64,000 nt of DNA from Slackia piriformis YIT 12062. Lineage in GTDB: Bacteria; Actinomycetota; Coriobacteriia; Coriobacteriales; Eggerthellaceae. Every line of letters begins with the position of its first letter. The stretch's first letter is position 1. A model generated the notes under the pieces. The model was not told the DNA's origin, made no database searches, and saw only the letters and a program-made list of their open reading frames with translations. The stretch is taken from positions 546,975 through 610,974 of the forward strand of contig NZ_JH815198.1 in the NCBI RefSeq assembly GCF_000296445.1. The letters run 5' to 3'. Below are positions 18,719 through 27,999 of the stretch, piece after piece. The position numbers and the translations under genes were made by a program.

Positions 18719-19684
18719 ATGGAGCTGGTGCTTGCAGGGATAGAACGCGCGTCAGCTCCGCGTGATGTGTGGCGCGCAGCGTCGGAGATGAGGCCGGCGA
18801 GCATGCTTGACGTCTGCGCGGCGGCGCCCGACATCGCAGAAGCGATGGTGATTTTCGATGGAGGGCGCTTCGAGGCGTATGTCGTGATGCACGGCGGCTT
18901 TGACAGCTTCGAGGTGCTGGCGGACATGGTCGCTTCGTGCATCGGATGTGCGTCATCGCAGGTCGTGGGGTGTTTGTATGCCGCCGAAGGCTTCGACGCC
19001 GCATTGCATGCCCTTCATGTCGCAAGCGGATACGACACGTTTTGCGCGACGGATTCGTCGCCTGTCGAAGCGATGCGTGCCGCGTACGCCGCTTCCGTTG
19101 TCCACGGCGTATCGGGTGCGTGCATAAAGCGTCTCGTTGCGTCTGCGGTGAAATTCGGAACATGTAGCGCGGGCCTCGATGAACAGGCGTTGGCGCAACA
19201 CAGGGCCGTTTCCGCTCTTGACCTCGCACAATTCGTCTTCGACGATTTGCCGAAACGCGTCGTGTTCGCCGTAGGGGAGAATCGCACGGGCGAAGCGGTG
19301 TGCGAGCGTTTGGAAGCATGCGGCGCGACGGTCGTGCGCACGGCGGCACGCGATGGCACATGGCGCGAGGGCTTGGCGCGCGCGGACGTGGTGCTTTTCT
19401 GCGATGACCAGGAAGCATGCGTGTTTTCCCGCACGGAGGCAAAGAGCATGCGTCGCGCTCGCAGAGGCAGGATGAGCGTGGTCTTCGATTTGACCGAGCG
19501 GGGCTGCGTGGATACGGGATGCGTCGGCTTCGACGATATTTTCGTGTATACGTTGGCCGATCTGCAAGGAATCGACGGCGGCGAAGATGCCGTGCGCGCG
19601 CCTTCGGAGACGTCGGTCATGCAGCACGCACGCGAAGAGGCGCACGAATACATGCGTTGGTTCGACGAGCGGCAAAGCGGGTAG
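18719..19684 (+). CDS. Glutamyl-tRNA-reductase-like protein without catalytic Cys
   Basis: 321 aa from ATG 18719. Segment order matches GluTR (HemA). A catalytic-loop equivalent (MVIFDGGRFEAY) comes first. An 'ASGYDTFCAT ... AAYAASVVHG' helix follows, where HemA has ASGLDSM-GE-QIL. Then come a Rossmann strand (LPKRVVFAVGENRTGEAVC) and FVYTLADLQGI like HemA's DDL-x-I end. By my alignment the HemA TCNR-x-E-x-Y motif is DGGRFEAY, so the nucleophilic Cys is Gly. The chain ends where HemA's dimerisation helix should begin, about 100 residues short. It is probably not an active reductase. Confidence 0.65.
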   Translation: MELVLAGIERASAPRDVWRAASEMRPASMLDVCAAAPDIAEAMVIFDGGRFEAYVVMHGGFDSFEVLADMVASCIGCASSQVVGCLYAAEGFDAALHALHVASGYDTFCATDSSPVEAMRAAYAASVVHGVSGACIKRLVASAVKFGTCSAGLDEQALAQHRAVSALDLAQFVFDDLPKRVVFAVGENRTGEAVCERLEACGATVVRTAARDGTWREGLARADVVLFCDDQEACVFSRTEAKSMRRARRGRMSVVFDLTERGCVDTGCVGFDDIFVYTLADLQGIDGGEDAVRAPSETSVMQHAREEAHEYMRWFDERQSG

Positions 19685-19842
19685 GGCCGGTTTGGATTAT
19701 GGGGAAAAACGTGCGTTTTGCATGGGATAGAAATTGTATTTGACCTGCTAAAACGCTCGATTTCTGTAAGAACAAGCAAAGATTTTCGTAAGGAAAGGCG
19801 AAGGCGCGCCTTAGGTTTTTGCGCGCCGAAAAGGGGGTATCT

Positions 19843-20838
19843 ATGATCGTATCGTGGATGACGACGAACAAATGCAACCTGAAATGCGTGCATTGCTATC
19901 AGGATGCCGAAGAGGCTACCGACAGGGAGCTGAGCACCGAAGAAGCCATGAAGATGATTGACGAAATCGCGCATGCCGGTTTCAAAATCATGATTTTTTC
20001 CGGCGGCGAACCGCTGCTTCGCCCCGATATCTTCGATTTGGTGGCGCATGCGGCATCGCGCGGTTTGCGTCCTGTTTTCGGGACCAACGGCACGCTGATC
20101 ACCTATGAGATCGCCATGCGCTTGAAGGAATGCGGCGCATGCGCAATGGGCATTTCGGTTGACAGCCTCGACCCCGCCAAGCACGACAGATTCCGCGGTC
20201 TTGAAAATGCGTACGACCTGACCATGAGGGGCATCGAAGCGTGCAAGCAGGCGGGGCTGCCATTCCAGCTGCACACGACCGTGGTGGATTGGAACCGCGA
20301 GGAGATCTGCGGTGTGACCGATTTCGCGGAGCGAATCGGCGCGATCGCCCACTATATTTTCTTCCTCATTCCGGTGGGTCGCGGCGAGTTCATCAAGGAA
20401 ACGAGCCTTGAGGTTCAGGAAAACGAAGCGCTTTTGCGCGACATCATGCTGAAGTCCCAGCAGGTGAGCATCGACGTGAAGCCGACGTGCGCGCCCCAGT
20501 TCACGCGCGTAGCCAAGCAGCTCGGCGTGGAAACGCGCTTTTCGCGCGGATGCCTTGCGGGCCTGACGTATTGCGTGGTGGGTTCCGAAGGCATCGTGCG
20601 TCCGTGCGCCTATATGACCGAGGAGGCGGGCGATGTGCGCACCATGCCTTTCGACGAAATCTGGAAAACGAGCCCGGTGTTTCGTGCGTTGCGCACCGAG
20701 GCATATGGGGGCGCATGCGGCACGTGCGATTATCGCGAGGGCTGCGGAGGCTGCCGCGCTCGTGCGGCATATTACCACGAAGGCGACATTCTTGCGCAAG
20801 ACGATTACTGCGCTCACGGCTTGAAATTGGATGCATAG
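19843..20838 (+). CDS. Radical SAM/SPASM protein, NirJ2/AhbC type
   Basis: 331 aa from ATG 19843, 8 bp after AAAAGGGGG. The N-terminal radical SAM cluster motif is CNLKCVHC. FSGGEPLLRPDIF and FGTNGTLI follow. A C-terminal SPASM-like Cys set (GCLAGLTYC, CGTCDYREGCGGCRARAAYY) would hold extra Fe-S clusters. The whole sequence matches what I know of NirJ2/AhbC, enzymes that modify side chains of siroheme derivatives on the alternative haem or haem d1 route. With a HemX-like protein, a GluTR-like protein and an iron/haem-type importer around it, a tetrapyrrole role is likely; the exact reaction is not shown. Confidence 0.82.
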   Translation: MIVSWMTTNKCNLKCVHCYQDAEEATDRELSTEEAMKMIDEIAHAGFKIMIFSGGEPLLRPDIFDLVAHAASRGLRPVFGTNGTLITYEIAMRLKECGACAMGISVDSLDPAKHDRFRGLENAYDLTMRGIEACKQAGLPFQLHTTVVDWNREEICGVTDFAERIGAIAHYIFFLIPVGRGEFIKETSLEVQENEALLRDIMLKSQQVSIDVKPTCAPQFTRVAKQLGVETRFSRGCLAGLTYCVVGSEGIVRPCAYMTEEAGDVRTMPFDEIWKTSPVFRALRTEAYGGACGTCDYREGCGGCRARAAYYHEGDILAQDDYCAHGLKLDA

Positions 20839-20875
20839 GCATTGTATTCGGATAAGAAAAAGGAAAGGAATTCCC

Positions 20876-21910
20876 ATGATGAAGAGCGGATATGCAAAAC
20901 GTTTCACAGCGGCGGGCATGGCGCTTGCTCTTGCATGCGGCACCGCCGGCGTGCTTTCGCTAAGCGCTTGCGGCGCGGCCTCCGACACCCCTGCGGATTC
21001 TCAGTCCATCGCCGAGCAGGAGGCTGTAGCGCCTGAAAGCTACACGTTTACCGACGACATGGGCAATGAAGTCACGGTGAACGATCCGCAGCGCGTAGTC
21101 GCATGCATGGGCAGCTTCGCGAATACGTGGGAACTGGCCGGCGGCACGTTGGTGGGCGTATCCGACGACGCCTTCACCTTCGACAACTTCGACATCGCGT
21201 CTCCCGACGTGCAAAGCGTGGGTGATTTCACGAGCCTCAACCTTGAGGCGATTATTGCGCTTGAGCCCGATTTCGTCATTATGACCAGCGGAACGGGCGG
21301 CCGCGGCGGCGACTCCAGCCAGGCCGATTTCAAATCCGCGTTGGACGCGTCGGGCATTCCCGTGGCGTATTTCGAAGTGACCACCTTCGACGATTACCTG
21401 CGTATGCTGCGTGTTTTCTGCGATATCACGGGTCGCGATGACCTGTACGAGCAAAACGGCATTGCCGTGCAGAAAGCGATCGACGACGCGATCGCTGCGG
21501 TTCCTGCCGAAGGCGATGCTCCTACGGCGTTGCTGATGACCACGTATTCTCGCGGTACTCGCGTGCAGGCGTCGTCTTCCATGGCGGGCGATATGCTCGC
21601 CGATTTGGGCGCGGTGAACCTGGCGGACGAGAATCAAAGCCTGCTGTCCGATTTCAGTCTGGAATCCATCATCGACCTTGATCCCGATTTCATTTTCGTC
21701 ATTCCCATGGGCAACGACACGGCGGCGGCCACGAAAAACCTTGAGGCGCAGACCGCGGAAAACCCCGCGTGGGCAACGCTTTCTGCGGTGCAAAACGATC
21801 GCTATATCGTGCTCGATCCCAATTTGTTCTTGTACAAGCCCAATGCGAATTGGGCGCAGGCGTACGAGACGCTTGCCGGGCATTTGTACGGCGCGGGCGG
21901 TAATGCGTAA
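20876..21910 (+). CDS. Iron/haem/corrinoid-type ABC importer binding lipoprotein
   Basis: 344 aa from ATG 20876. The signal peptide ends in a lipobox (LSLSACG), so it is lipid-anchored outside the membrane. A periplasmic-binding fold of the BtuF/FhuD/FepB class follows (TFTDDMGNEVTVNDPQRVV, LNLEAIIALEPDFVI). The permease gene starts on its last base. The ligand is probably an iron chelate, haem or corrinoid. Confidence 0.88.
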   Translation: MMKSGYAKRFTAAGMALALACGTAGVLSLSACGAASDTPADSQSIAEQEAVAPESYTFTDDMGNEVTVNDPQRVVACMGSFANTWELAGGTLVGVSDDAFTFDNFDIASPDVQSVGDFTSLNLEAIIALEPDFVIMTSGTGGRGGDSSQADFKSALDASGIPVAYFEVTTFDDYLRMLRVFCDITGRDDLYEQNGIAVQKAIDDAIAAVPAEGDAPTALLMTTYSRGTRVQASSSMAGDMLADLGAVNLADENQSLLSDFSLESIIDLDPDFIFVIPMGNDTAAATKNLEAQTAENPAWATLSAVQNDRYIVLDPNLFLYKPNANWAQAYETLAGHLYGAGGNA

Positions 21911-22938
21911 TGCCGACGGCAGCATTCGATGCCGCGCGCAGGGTTCGCGGGCGATCGACGGCGTGTGTCGTCGTCGCGTCGCTCGGCGGCCTTGCCGCTC
22001 TGGTGGTCTTGGCGTTTCTGACGGGGTCGTCGTCGGTGAGCTTCGGCGAACTGGCGACATGGCTTGCCGGAGGGGATGTGGATGAGGCGGCGAAGAACAT
22101 CTTGGTGAACGTGCGCTTGCCGCGCGTGGCGGCGGCGTTGCTCGCGGGCGCGGCGTTGGCCGTTGCGGGCGCGATCATCCAGGCGGTGCTGGATAATCCC
22201 TTGGCGAGTCCCAATGTGATAGGCGTCAATTCGGGCGCGGGATTATTCGTCCTGATGGCAGCCGCTTTTTTCCCTCAGGTGCCGTGGATTTCCCCTTGCG
22301 CGGCATTTGTCGGCGCGCTTGCGACGGCGGCGGTCATCTTCGTTATATCGCTGAATGCCGGCGTGTCTCGCTTGACCGTGGTGCTTTCCGGCATCGCGAT
22401 CACCACGGTGTTCGGTGCGGGCATGAACACCATTTTGATCGTGGCGCCCGATGCTTACGTGGGTTCGTCCATGTTTTTGGCCGGCGGGTTTTCCGGCGTG
22501 CTGCTGCGCGACCTTGCCTGGCCGGCGGCGCTTATCGCGGTGGGACTTGCCGCGGGGTTTTCGGGCGCGCATCGGCTCAACATCATTGCGCTCGGTGACG
22601 ATATGGCGCATGCGCTGGGCTTGCACGTGCGCGCGAGCAGGCTGGGAATGCTCGCCGTGGCCGCGTTGCTTGCCGGCGCGGCGGTGAGTTTTGCCGGTCT
22701 GCTCGGCTTCGTCGGGCTGATTATCCCTCACATCGTGCGCTTTTTGGCAGGTCACGACAACCGCGCAGTCCTGCCTATCTCTGCGCTGCTCGGCGCGGCG
22801 TTTGTGGTGGGCTGCGATCTTTTGACGCGCGTGCTCTTCGCGCCGTACGAAGTGCCCGTGGGCATTTTGATGGCGTTTGCGGGCGGGCCGTTTTTCATCT
22901 ATCTGATTTTTAAGAACAGGAGGGGCGGCCTTGACTGA
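21910..22938 (+). CDS. FecCD-type ABC importer permease
   Basis: 342 aa. The start overlaps the upstream stop (TAATG). About ten membrane helices with family blocks RLPRVAAALLAGAALAVAG, NPLASPNVIGVNSGAG and FVGLIIPHIVRFLAGHDNR. It forms the membrane channel of the importer with the lipoprotein before it and the ATPase after it. Confidence 0.92.
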   Translation: MPTAAFDAARRVRGRSTACVVVASLGGLAALVVLAFLTGSSSVSFGELATWLAGGDVDEAAKNILVNVRLPRVAAALLAGAALAVAGAIIQAVLDNPLASPNVIGVNSGAGLFVLMAAAFFPQVPWISPCAAFVGALATAAVIFVISLNAGVSRLTVVLSGIAITTVFGAGMNTILIVAPDAYVGSSMFLAGGFSGVLLRDLAWPAALIAVGLAAGFSGAHRLNIIALGDDMAHALGLHVRASRLGMLAVAALLAGAAVSFAGLLGFVGLIIPHIVRFLAGHDNRAVLPISALLGAAFVVGCDLLTRVLFAPYEVPVGILMAFAGGPFFIYLIFKNRRGGLD

Positions 22939-23809
22939 CGAGTTTGCTTTCGCTGGCGGCGATTGCCGCGCATTCGGCGGGCGCTCGATGGGCGCCTCGG
23001 CCGATTCCGATCGCCGGCGCGCGTCCGCATGCTTTGCCATGGAGCTGCGCGCGGTGTCGTTTGCCTATGACCGCGTGCGGCCGCTTGTCGAAGATGTCTC
23101 GGTAGGATTTGAAAAAGGCCAGGTCACAAGCATTGTTGGACCGAATGGCTGCGGCAAGTCGACGCTTTTGAGGCTGGCGTGCGGCATTGCGCGCCCGCAA
23201 TGCGGCGAGGCTCTGCTCGACGGTCGGCCCGTGCGCGAATACGCCTCGCGGGAGCGCGCTCGACGATTGGCGCTGCTTTCGCAGGGGCCTCGTCCGCCGG
23301 CGATGACCGTGGAGTCTCTGGTCGCGTGCGGGCGTTTTCCGTATCTGAACGGGCGAGGGCGCCTCCCGAAGGCCGACCGCGATGCGGTGGAGCGCGCCAT
23401 GGATCTGACGGATGTGGCGCGTTTTCGCACGTGCGACCTGGCGCATCTTTCCGGCGGCGAGCGGCAGCGTGCGTTTATCGCCATGACGCTCGCGCAGGAT
23501 GCGGAGACGGTGGTGCTTGACGAGCCCACGACGTATCTGGATATCGGCGCATGCCATGATGTGATGCGTTTGGTGCGGCGGCTCAATGTCGAAGAGGACA
23601 AGACGGTCGTCATGGTTATTCACGACCTTGACCTGGCTCTTCGCTATTCCGACCGATTGGTTGTCATGCGGGACGGTTCGGTTCTTGCGGCGGGAGAAGT
23701 GGACGAAGTGTACGCGTCGAAGGCGATCGACGAGGCCTTCGATGTGGAGGTTTGCGCGTGTTCTGCCGACGGTCGCCGGGCGTTTCCCGTGTTTCCGCGA
23801 AATGAATAG
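22931..23809 (+). CDS. FecE/BtuD-type ABC importer ATPase
   Basis: 292 aa from TTG 22931, which overlaps the permease end and follows AGGAGGGG. Walker A GPNGCGKST, signature HLSGGERQR, Walker B ETVVLDEPTTYLD, switch His VIHD. About 36 extra N-terminal residues precede the family start (MELRAVSFAYD), so an internal start is an alternative but has a poorer site. Confidence 0.9.
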   Translation: MTDEFAFAGGDCRAFGGRSMGASADSDRRRASACFAMELRAVSFAYDRVRPLVEDVSVGFEKGQVTSIVGPNGCGKSTLLRLACGIARPQCGEALLDGRPVREYASRERARRLALLSQGPRPPAMTVESLVACGRFPYLNGRGRLPKADRDAVERAMDLTDVARFRTCDLAHLSGGERQRAFIAMTLAQDAETVVLDEPTTYLDIGACHDVMRLVRRLNVEEDKTVVMVIHDLDLALRYSDRLVVMRDGSVLAAGEVDEVYASKAIDEAFDVEVCACSADGRRAFPVFPRNE

Positions 23810-23816
23810 GCTTCGC

Positions 23817-24452
23817 CTAAAACATGGCGTCGACCGGCTCGGACACTTCCACGTCTTCCTTGCCCCGGAACAGTTCGGTCAGCTTTGCGAGCAAGGGCTC
23901 CTGCGTGCCGTCGAGCATGCGCAGCACCATGGAAACGCGGTCGGTGTACTGCACGTCAAGCGTTTTGGCGCCGCAGTCTTCGGCGAGACGCACCATCTGA
24001 TCGTACGAGGAATAGTCCATGCGCACGGTGATATCCACGCATTTGGATACCACGACAAGCTCGGCCGCTTCGATGCCCGCCTGAGTTGCCTGCGTATAGG
24101 CGCGCACGAGTCCGCCCGTGCCCAGAAGCACGCCGCCGAAATAGCGTGTGACCACCACGGCGATGTCGGTCAAACCTGCGTGCTGAATCACCTCGAGGGT
24201 GGGAAGCCCTGCGGTCTTCTGCGGCTCTCCGTCGTCCGAGTAGCGAACGCGCCCGGCGGCGCCCGCCCCGCCTTCGCGCAAAACGTAGGCATACACGTTA
24301 TGCCGCGCCATGCGGTTGGCGGCGCGGATTTCCTCGAGAAACGCCAGAGCCTCCTCTTCGGTTTCGACATGTGCGACGCTGGCGATGAAGCGGCTCTTCT
24401 TCTCTTCGATTTCGGCCGTTGCACGGCCCGATATGGTGGTGTAAGAACTCAT
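23817..24452 (-). CDS. YigZ/IMPACT family protein
   Basis: 211 aa from MSSYTTISG. The N-terminal UPF0029 domain holds the family blocks KSRFIASVAHVETEEEALAF, RYSDDGEPQKTAGLP and VVVTRYFGGVLLGTGGLVRA. A C-terminal DUF1949-like domain of about 65 residues follows. Members are linked to translation or stress control; a precise activity is not established. Confidence 0.88.
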   Translation of the reverse strand: MSSYTTISGRATAEIEEKKSRFIASVAHVETEEEALAFLEEIRAANRMARHNVYAYVLREGGAGAAGRVRYSDDGEPQKTAGLPTLEVIQHAGLTDIAVVVTRYFGGVLLGTGGLVRAYTQATQAGIEAAELVVVSKCVDITVRMDYSSYDQMVRLAEDCGAKTLDVQYTDRVSMVLRMLDGTQEPLLAKLTELFRGKEDVEVSEPVDAMF

Positions 24453-24560
24453 GCGCCCTACTATAGCACGCATGTCGTGGTACCATGGGCAATCGTGATT
24501 GCGATTATTGCCGTAGCGCATGGCGTGCGGTGCGGCTCGATCTTTCGAAGGAGTTCAGAT

Positions 24561-25610
24561 ATGGCGAACGAAGGAAGCTTCGAGGCAAGCCAGAAGCGCA
24601 GCGACGAAATTCGCGCTGATTTGGCCGGCCATCCCGAGAAATACACGATGCTCACGGGTGACCGCCCCACGGGCAGGCTTCACCTGGGCCATTACTTCGG
24701 CACGCTGAAGGGGCGCGTAGAGCTGCAGGACATGGGCGTTCGCACGAATATCCTCATCGCCGACTACCAGGTCATCACCGACCGCGACACCACCGAGCAT
24801 ATCCAGGACAACGTCTACAACATGGTCATGGACTACCTGGCGTGCGGCATAGACCCCGAGAAAACCATGATTTACACGCACTCGGCGGTTCCCGCGTGCA
24901 ATCAGCTCATGCTTCCGTTCTTGAGCCTGGTGACCGAGGCCGAGCTGCAGCGCAACCCTACGGTCAAAGCCGAGATGGAGGCGTCCGGCCACGAGCTTAC
25001 CGGCCTTCTTCTGACCTATCCTGTCCATCAGGCGTGCGACATCCTGTTCTGCAAGGGCAACGTGGTCCCCGTCGGCCGCGACCAGCTGCCTCACATCGAG
25101 CTTACGCGCACCATCGCTCGTCGCTTCAACAACCGTTATGGTAAGGTGTTCCCCGAGGTGGACGCGCTGCTTTCCGATACGCCGCTTCTGCCTGGCCTTG
25201 ACGGTCGCAAGATGAGCAAGTCTTACGGCAACGCCATTTCCATCTCTATGACCGCCGAAGAAACGACCAAGCGCATTAAGAAATCCCAGACCGACTCCGA
25301 GCGCATGATTACCTTCGACCCCGAGAATCGCCCTGGCGTTTCCGGCCTCATTTCCACGGCCGCCATTTGCACCGGCCGCGATGAGCGCGAGATTGCCGAG
25401 GAGATCGGCATGGGCGGCTCTGGCGCGCTGAAGAAGTATGTCACCGAAGCGGTCAACGAATACTTCGCGCCCATTCGCGAGCGCCGCGCCCAGTTCGAAA
25501 ACGACCTCGACTACATCAAGGACGTTCTCAACGAAGGCAACAAGCGCGCGAACGAAATAGCCAACCAGACGCTTGCTGAGGTTCAGGAAGCCATGGGCAT
25601 GGTGTATTAA
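24561..25610 (+). CDS. trpS: Tryptophan--tRNA ligase
   Basis: 349 aa from ATG 24561 with AAGGAG 7 bp upstream; the frame is open far upstream but that part is antisense to yigZ. Class I synthetase motifs: HIGH-like GRLHLGHYFG and KMSKS in GRKMSKSYGN (about residue 216). The substrate site YQVITDRDTTEHI is also visible. It charges tRNA-Trp in the cytoplasm. A strong terminator follows. Confidence 0.95.
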   Translation: MANEGSFEASQKRSDEIRADLAGHPEKYTMLTGDRPTGRLHLGHYFGTLKGRVELQDMGVRTNILIADYQVITDRDTTEHIQDNVYNMVMDYLACGIDPEKTMIYTHSAVPACNQLMLPFLSLVTEAELQRNPTVKAEMEASGHELTGLLLTYPVHQACDILFCKGNVVPVGRDQLPHIELTRTIARRFNNRYGKVFPEVDALLSDTPLLPGLDGRKMSKSYGNAISISMTAEETTKRIKKSQTDSERMITFDPENRPGVSGLISTAAICTGRDEREIAEEIGMGGSGALKKYVTEAVNEYFAPIRERRAQFENDLDYIKDVLNEGNKRANEIANQTLAEVQEAMGMVY

Positions 25611-25677
25611 TCGAGGCTCGCCGAGGTTCGAGAACTCGCGAGCATGGCTCGTCTGTCTTCGCAGCTAGTCCCGCCCG

Positions 25678-25704
25678 AAAGGCGCCGGTTTCCCGGCGCC
25701 TTTT
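25678..25704 (+). terminator. Rho-independent terminator after trpS
   Basis: An 11-bp stem (AAAGGCGCCGG/CCGGCGCCTTT) with a 4-base loop ends in a T-run 68 bp after the trpS stop. Confidence 0.88.
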
Positions 25705-25732
25705 GTTGTTATGCGGAGTCTTCGGGATTATA

Positions 25733-25745
25733 TGAACAATGTTCA
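25733..25745. promoter_or_regulatory. Palindrome TGAACAATGTTCA, candidate operator
   Basis: A perfect 13-bp dyad lies 10 bp upstream of a TAGAAT -10-like hexamer (25755-25760) and 75 bp before the DUF2871 gene, where it would cover the -35 region. The form suits a TetR-type or similar dimeric regulator; no such gene is adjacent. Confidence 0.5.
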
Positions 25746-25819
25746 AATATACGCTAGAATACGAGGCGTACGTAAGATTCGCCTGCGAAGATGGCGAAAG
25801 GAATCGAAGAGGGGCTAGA

Positions 25820-26230
25820 GTGAAGAAATACATCAACTGCGCAATCGTGTATGCGATTCTTGCTTTGGCGGGAGGCGTGTTCTTCCGCGAATTCACGAAG
25901 ATCAACGGCTTCGATGGCACCACGACGCTTGCATTCATCCATCCGCACTACCTTGCGCTGGGCATGCTATTTTTCGTGGTCTTGGTCATGCTTGATAAGC
26001 TGTTCGGCATTCAGGGGCGTTTGGGTAAGGTGCTTGTCGCGTACCATGCGGGCCTGAACGTTTCGGTGGTCATGCTGCTGGTCAGGGGCGTTTTCCAGGT
26101 GCTTGGAACCGCGCTTCCCAACGGTGCGGACGCTGCTATTTCTGGCATAGCGGGCCTTGGACATATCATCTTGGGCGTAAGCCTGGTGCTGGTGCTCTTC
26201 AAGGTGAAGAAGGCCGTGCAGGAGCAGTAG
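25820..26230 (+). CDS. DUF2871 family membrane protein
   Basis: 136 aa from GTG 25820, 8-10 bp after GAAGAGGGG; the ATG at 25739 lies inside the palindrome and is rejected. The start KKYINCAIVYAILALAGGVF and then GVFFREFTKINGF are typical of DUF2871. Four membrane helices; a single His in FIHPHYLALGM could bind a ligand. Function unknown. Confidence 0.85.
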   Translation: MKKYINCAIVYAILALAGGVFFREFTKINGFDGTTTLAFIHPHYLALGMLFFVVLVMLDKLFGIQGRLGKVLVAYHAGLNVSVVMLLVRGVFQVLGTALPNGADAAISGIAGLGHIILGVSLVLVLFKVKKAVQEQ

Positions 26231-26292
26231 GAGGCACACCGCAATTCGCCTGAAAGCCGCTATCGAAGACGCCTAGGGCGCGAAGAAAAACA

Positions 26293-26319
26293 GGGGGTTC
26301 GATTATCGGTCGAACCCCC
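26293..26319 (-). terminator. Terminator after ybjQ-like gene
   Basis: A 10-bp perfect stem (GGGGGTTCGA and complement) with a 7-base loop. On the minus strand it is followed by GTTTTTCTTC, so it ends transcripts of the UPF0145 gene. Confidence 0.8.
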
Positions 26320-26329
26320 GTTGTCGTTG

Positions 26330-26653
26330 CTACGCCTTTTCCACGGTGACGGCGGTGCCGCTTGCGGTGACCATGAGCATGTCGCCCGCACCGAGGACCT
26401 CGTAGTCAAGGTCCACGCCGACGACCGCGTGCGCGCCCATTTTGGCGGCGCGTTCTTCCATTTCGCGGAGCGCCTTGTTGCGGGCCTGCTCAAGCTCGTT
26501 TTCGTATCCTGCGGACCTGCCGCCGAACACGTTGCGCAGCCCTGCGCCGATATCGCGAAGGAAATTCACGCCGGTGACGACTTCTCCGAAGACGATGCCG
26601 TAATAGCCGGTGATTTTGTAGCCTTCGACGGACTGGGTGGTGGTGACGATCAT
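26330..26653 (-). CDS. YbjQ/UPF0145 family protein
   Basis: 107 aa, full length. Family blocks: [11 protein letters not shown] at the start, [20 protein letters not shown], and [13 protein letters not shown]. Members are predicted pentameric 'heavy-metal-binding' proteins, though the function remains unproven. A terminator follows directly. Confidence 0.9.
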   Translation of the reverse strand: MIVTTTQSVEGYKITGYYGIVFGEVVTGVNFLRDIGAGLRNVFGGRSAGYENELEQARNKALREMEERAAKMGAHAVVGVDLDYEVLGAGDMLMVTASGTAVTVEKA

Positions 26654-26787
26654 GGATGCCCCTCTCTGTGCCGTTTTGCTTGGAGGAGACTATCGTCGCA
26701 GAAAGGAGGCGGGCGGGGAATACGCCCGTTTTCCTCCCGTTGCTTTCGGCGGCATCTTGTTGCCGTTTCGTTGGCGTTTCGCTCGGC

Positions 26788-27234
26788 CTACAGCGTGTCG
26801 GTGTCGAGCCAGATGGTGAAAGGCCCGTCATTGACCAGCTCCACCTGCATCATGGCGCCGAACGAGCCTGTTGCAACGTGCTCGATGTCGCGGCGTGCCA
26901 ATTCCACGAAGTACTCGTAGAGGCGGTTCGCTTCGTCAGGCGCGCCCGCTTCGGTGAAAGAGGGACGGTTGCCCCGCTTGCAGTTCGCATACAGCGTGAA
27001 CTGGCTCACCACCATGACATCGCCCTGCACGTCGGCCAGGCTTACGTTGGTCTTGCCGTTCTCGTCTTCGAAAATGCGCAGCTTCGATATCTTGGACCAA
27101 AGCTTCTCGGCCTGCTCGTTGCCGTCTTCGGCTCCGACGCCGAGAAGGATGACGTAGCCTTTCCCGATGCTGGAATGAAGCTCCCCTTCGATGGACACTT
27201 GGGCACGGGTGACGCGCTGGATAAGTGCTCGCAT
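26788..27234 (-). CDS. dtd: D-aminoacyl-tRNA deacylase
   Basis: 148 aa, normal length. The two active-site motifs are present: SQFTLYA (Ser-Gln-x-x) and VNDGPFTIWLDT, the Gly-Pro cross-subunit motif as GP. It removes D-amino acids and glycine from mischarged tRNAs. Confidence 0.94.
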   Translation of the reverse strand: MRALIQRVTRAQVSIEGELHSSIGKGYVILLGVGAEDGNEQAEKLWSKISKLRIFEDENGKTNVSLADVQGDVMVVSQFTLYANCKRGNRPSFTEAGAPDEANRLYEYFVELARRDIEHVATGSFGAMMQVELVNDGPFTIWLDTDTL

Positions 27235-27333
27235 GCGTACTCCTCACGTTGACTGGACTCGCGGTCGGTTGCGTTTCGTGCTCCATGATACGATAACGCC
27301 GAAACGAAGCGAACCATGAACCAAGGGGAGACA

Positions 27334-27999
27334 ATGCCTATTCTTGACACGGTGCTGTTCGACAACGACGGCACGCTCGTCGATACCTACGACCTTATTC
27401 TCGAATCGTTCCATCATGCCGTGCGCAACGTGCTCGGGCACGATATAGCCGACGAAAAGCTCATGGCCAAGGTTGGTCAGCCGCTTTCGACGCAGATGTG
27501 GGATTTCACCGACGATCCGGCGGTGCACGAAGAGCTTCTGCTCACGTATCGCGAGTTCAACCATCGCATCCATGACGAACGCGTATCGCTGTTTCCGGGC
27601 GTGCGCGAAGGTCTTGAGCGCCTGCGCGAAGAGGGGTTCAAGATGGGCGTGGTCACATCAAAGATGAGCCCTCTTGCCAGGCGCGGCTTGGAAGTGCTCG
27701 AGGTTGCCGAGTTCTTCGACTGCCTTGTGGGCGCGGATAGCTGTCCCAAGCATAAGCCCGATTCCGATCCCATTCTGATGGGGTGCGGTCTTTTGGGGGC
27801 GACTCCCGAGAGCTGCATCTACGTGGGAGACAGCCCGTACGATCTGCAGGCGAGCAACGCCGCCGGCACGCTTTCGGTCGCTGCACTGTGGGGTATGTTC
27901 GACGAAGACGCGCTGTGCGCCGAGAATCCGTGTCTGGCATGCTCTGATTTTCCGGGGCTGGTAGACGGGATTCTCGCTTTGCGCGAGGGGTGTCGCTAG
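27334..27999 (+). CDS. HAD-family phosphatase, Gph/PpaX-like
   Basis: 221 aa from ATG 27334, preceded by AAGGGGAG at 6 bp; ATG 27316 has no site. Motif I FDNDGTLVDT, motif II VVTSKMS, motif III Lys (KHKPDSDPI) and motif IV VGDSPYDLQA are all intact. The helical cap is that of phosphoglycolate phosphatase/PpaX. Substrate is probably phosphoglycolate or pyrophosphate. Its stop codon overlaps that of the convergent gene (CTAG). Confidence 0.88.
   Translation: MPILDTVLFDNDGTLVDTYDLILESFHHAVRNVLGHDIADEKLMAKVGQPLSTQMWDFTDDPAVHEELLLTYREFNHRIHDERVSLFPGVREGLERLREEGFKMGVVTSKMSPLARRGLEVLEVAEFFDCLVGADSCPKHKPDSDPILMGCGLLGATPESCIYVGDSPYDLQASNAAGTLSVAALWGMFDEDALCAENPCLACSDFPGLVDGILALREGCR

Noticed and set aside
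26293-26319. tRNA-like T-arm (GGTTCGA)
   Set aside because: It is a terminator hairpin; no acceptor or anticodon arms surround it.
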